NCBI GenBank assembly: GCA_902797405.1
Contig: CADBSP010000242.1
Span: forward strand, 1 to 5,173
Reading direction: 5' to 3'
Length of the DNA: 5,173 nucleotides
Source: an uncultured Eubacteriales bacterium
GTDB lineage: Bacteria > Bacillota > Clostridia > Peptostreptococcales > Anaerovoracaceae
The notes under the pieces are model-generated. The model ran no database searches and was not told the DNA's origin. It saw only the letters and a program-made list of their open reading frames with translations. The translations under genes were made by a program, and so were the position numbers. Position 1 is the first letter of the stretch. Each line of letters begins with the position of its first letter. This document shows, one piece after another, positions 3,805-5,173 of this stretch.

Positions 3805-5173
3805 ATGGAGAAAAACAGAATTCGTCCGGTTCATGTTGGAAAAGGCGTGAGAATGAGTTACTCGAAACAGAAGGAAGTCCTGGAAATGCCAAACCTCATT
3901 GAGGTCCAGACAGATTCCTACAAATGGTTTCTGGAAGAAGGCCTGAATGAAGTTCTCCGCGATATTTCGCCAATCGCGGATTACAATGGCAATTTAAGCC
4001 TGGAATTTGTCGGCTTTGAACTTTGCAGAGATGATGTGAAATATTCCATCGAAGAATGCAAAGAAAGAGACGCAACTTATGCAGCCCCTTTGAAAGTCAA
4101 AGTGAGACTTCACAACAATGAGACTGAGGAAATCAGTGAACATGATATTTTCATGGGCGATTTACCTCTTATGACAGATACAGGTACTTTTGTAATCAAT
4201 GGTGCAGAACGTGTAATTGTTAGCCAGTTAGTGCGTTCTCCTGGAATTTATTATGGAATTGATCATGACAAGATTGGTAAAGAACTGTATTCTGCTACGG
4301 TTATCCCGAACCGCGGTGCGTGGTTAGAGTATGAGACCGACTCCAATGATATATTTTATGTCCGTGTAGATAGAAATAGAAAAGTTCCTATCACGGTGCT
4401 GCTTCGTGCCCTGGGAGTAGGAACAAACCAGGAGATTCTGGATATGTTCGGAGAGGAACCGAAAATTCTGGCAAGTTTTGCCAAGGATCCTTCAGAGAAC
4501 TATCAGGATGGTCTGCTGGAACTTTACAAGAAACTGCGTCCGGGCGAGCCTTTGGCAGTAGATAGTGCGGAAAATCTCATCAACAGTATGTTCTTTGATG
4601 TGAGACGCTACGATCTGGCTAAGGTAGGACGATATAAGTTTAACAAAAAACTGGCTCTTCGTAACAGAATTACCGGATTTAAACTGGCAGAAGATGCTGT
4701 CAGCCCGGTGACAGGAGAGGTGGTTGCAGAGGCTGGAACTCTTGTAACAGAGGAATTGGCTGATGAAATTCAGTATGCAGCTGTTCCATATGTATTTGTT
4801 GAGACGGAAGAAGGAAGAGATGAGAAAGTTCTCTCCAATATGATGGTAGATCTCAATGCGTTCCTGCCAAAAGCAGATAAAAAAGCGCTGGGAATCACAG
4901 AAGAAGTTTACTATCCGGAACTGGCGAAAATTCTGGAGGAAAACGAGACTGAAGAAGAGCAGTATGAAGCAATCAGTAAAAATGTGGCTCTCTTGATTCC
5001 AAAACATATTACAAAAGAGGATATTTTTGCATCCATCAACTACAATATGCATCTGGAGTATGGCATTGGAAACAAGGATGATATTGACCATTTGGGTAAT
5101 CGTCGTATCCGTGCTGTTGGCGAACTGCTTCAGAATCAGTATAGAATCGGTCTTTCCCGTATGGAGCGTGTTG
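3805..5173 (+). CDS. rpoB: DNA-directed RNA polymerase beta subunit (partial, N-terminal 456 residues)
   Basis: This is the catalytic-core beta subunit of RNA polymerase, cut off by the right edge of the window. The 456 visible codons are open without interruption. The N-terminus (RIRPVHVGKGVRMSYSKQKEVLEMPNLIEVQTDSY) is followed by the protrusion and lobe regions. Family signatures include DIFMGDLPLMTDTGTFVINGAERVIVSQLVRSPG (to about residue 147), VIPNRGAWLEYE near 172-183, and DDIDHLGNRRIRAVGELLQNQYRIGLSRMERV at the end. The main rifampicin-resistance region should begin a few dozen codons beyond the edge, so resistance cannot be judged here. It has its own promoter and an approximately 90-base leader. 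In most bacteria rpoC follows. No frameshift or unusual insertion is visible. Confidence 0.97.
   Translation, partial: MEKNRIRPVHVGKGVRMSYSKQKEVLEMPNLIEVQTDSYKWFLEEGLNEVLRDISPIADYNGNLSLEFVGFELCRDDVKYSIEECKERDATYAAPLKVKVRLHNNETEEISEHDIFMGDLPLMTDTGTFVINGAERVIVSQLVRSPGIYYGIDHDKIGKELYSATVIPNRGAWLEYETDSNDIFYVRVDRNRKVPITVLLRALGVGTNQEILDMFGEEPKILASFAKDPSENYQDGLLELYKKLRPGEPLAVDSAENLINSMFFDVRRYDLAKVGRYKFNKKLALRNRITGFKLAEDAVSPVTGEVVAEAGTLVTEELADEIQYAAVPYVFVETEEGRDEKVLSNMMVDLNAFLPKADKKALGITEEVYYPELAKILEENETEEEQYEAISKNVALLIPKHITKEDIFASINYNMHLEYGIGNKDDIDHLGNRRIRAVGELLQNQYRIGLSRMERV

Noticed and set aside
4492..5091. 199-codon open frame on the minus strand opposite rpoB
   Set aside because: The plus strand clearly encodes conserved RpoB here. 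The antisense product is rich in Phe, Ser, Ile and Cys and resembles no family I recognise.

Overview
The window looks like chromosome from a gut-type clostridial Firmicute, most likely a member of the Lachnospiraceae. The reasons are the strong AGGAGG-type ribosome binding sites, the sigma-A promoters with exact 17-bp spacers, a Firmicutes L10 leader RNA, clostridial-type L10, L7/L12 and RpoB proteins, and a secreted arabinanase with a lysine-rich LRR_5 tail of the kind seen in these bacteria. The family assignment is an inference from protein character; no database search was possible.

Layout, all genes on the plus strand. (1) Positions 10-229 hold a promoter, an L10 leader with a terminator-like attenuator, and the translation start region of rplJ. 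(2) rplJ (230-730) and rplL (784-1152) form the ribosomal stalk operon, which ends at an intrinsic terminator (1195-1238). (3) Positions 1239-3656 form a self-contained unit: an inverted repeat, a palindrome overlapping a -35 box, a promoter, a 730-residue secreted GH43 arabinanase-like enzyme (1362-3554), and a long hairpin terminator. A second GC-rich hairpin, best read as a minus-strand terminator, follows. (4) rpoB has its own promoter (3678-3706) and a leader of about 90 nt. Its coding region starts at 3805 and runs off the right edge.

The stalk proteins and the RNA polymerase beta subunit are housekeeping genes that are neighbours in most bacteria. Here a carbohydrate-scavenging gene with its own promoter and terminators sits between them, so rpoB depends on its own promoter rather than on read-through from rplJL. 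The points most worth a second look are that placement, the polycationic C-terminal domain of the arabinanase (41 Lys and no Arg, His, Asp or Glu in the last 130 residues), the symmetrical elements around its promoter, the minus-strand-oriented terminators before rpoB, and a small pseudoknot-capable element in the rpoB leader. No mobile element genes, CRISPR array, tRNA or rRNA genes were seen.
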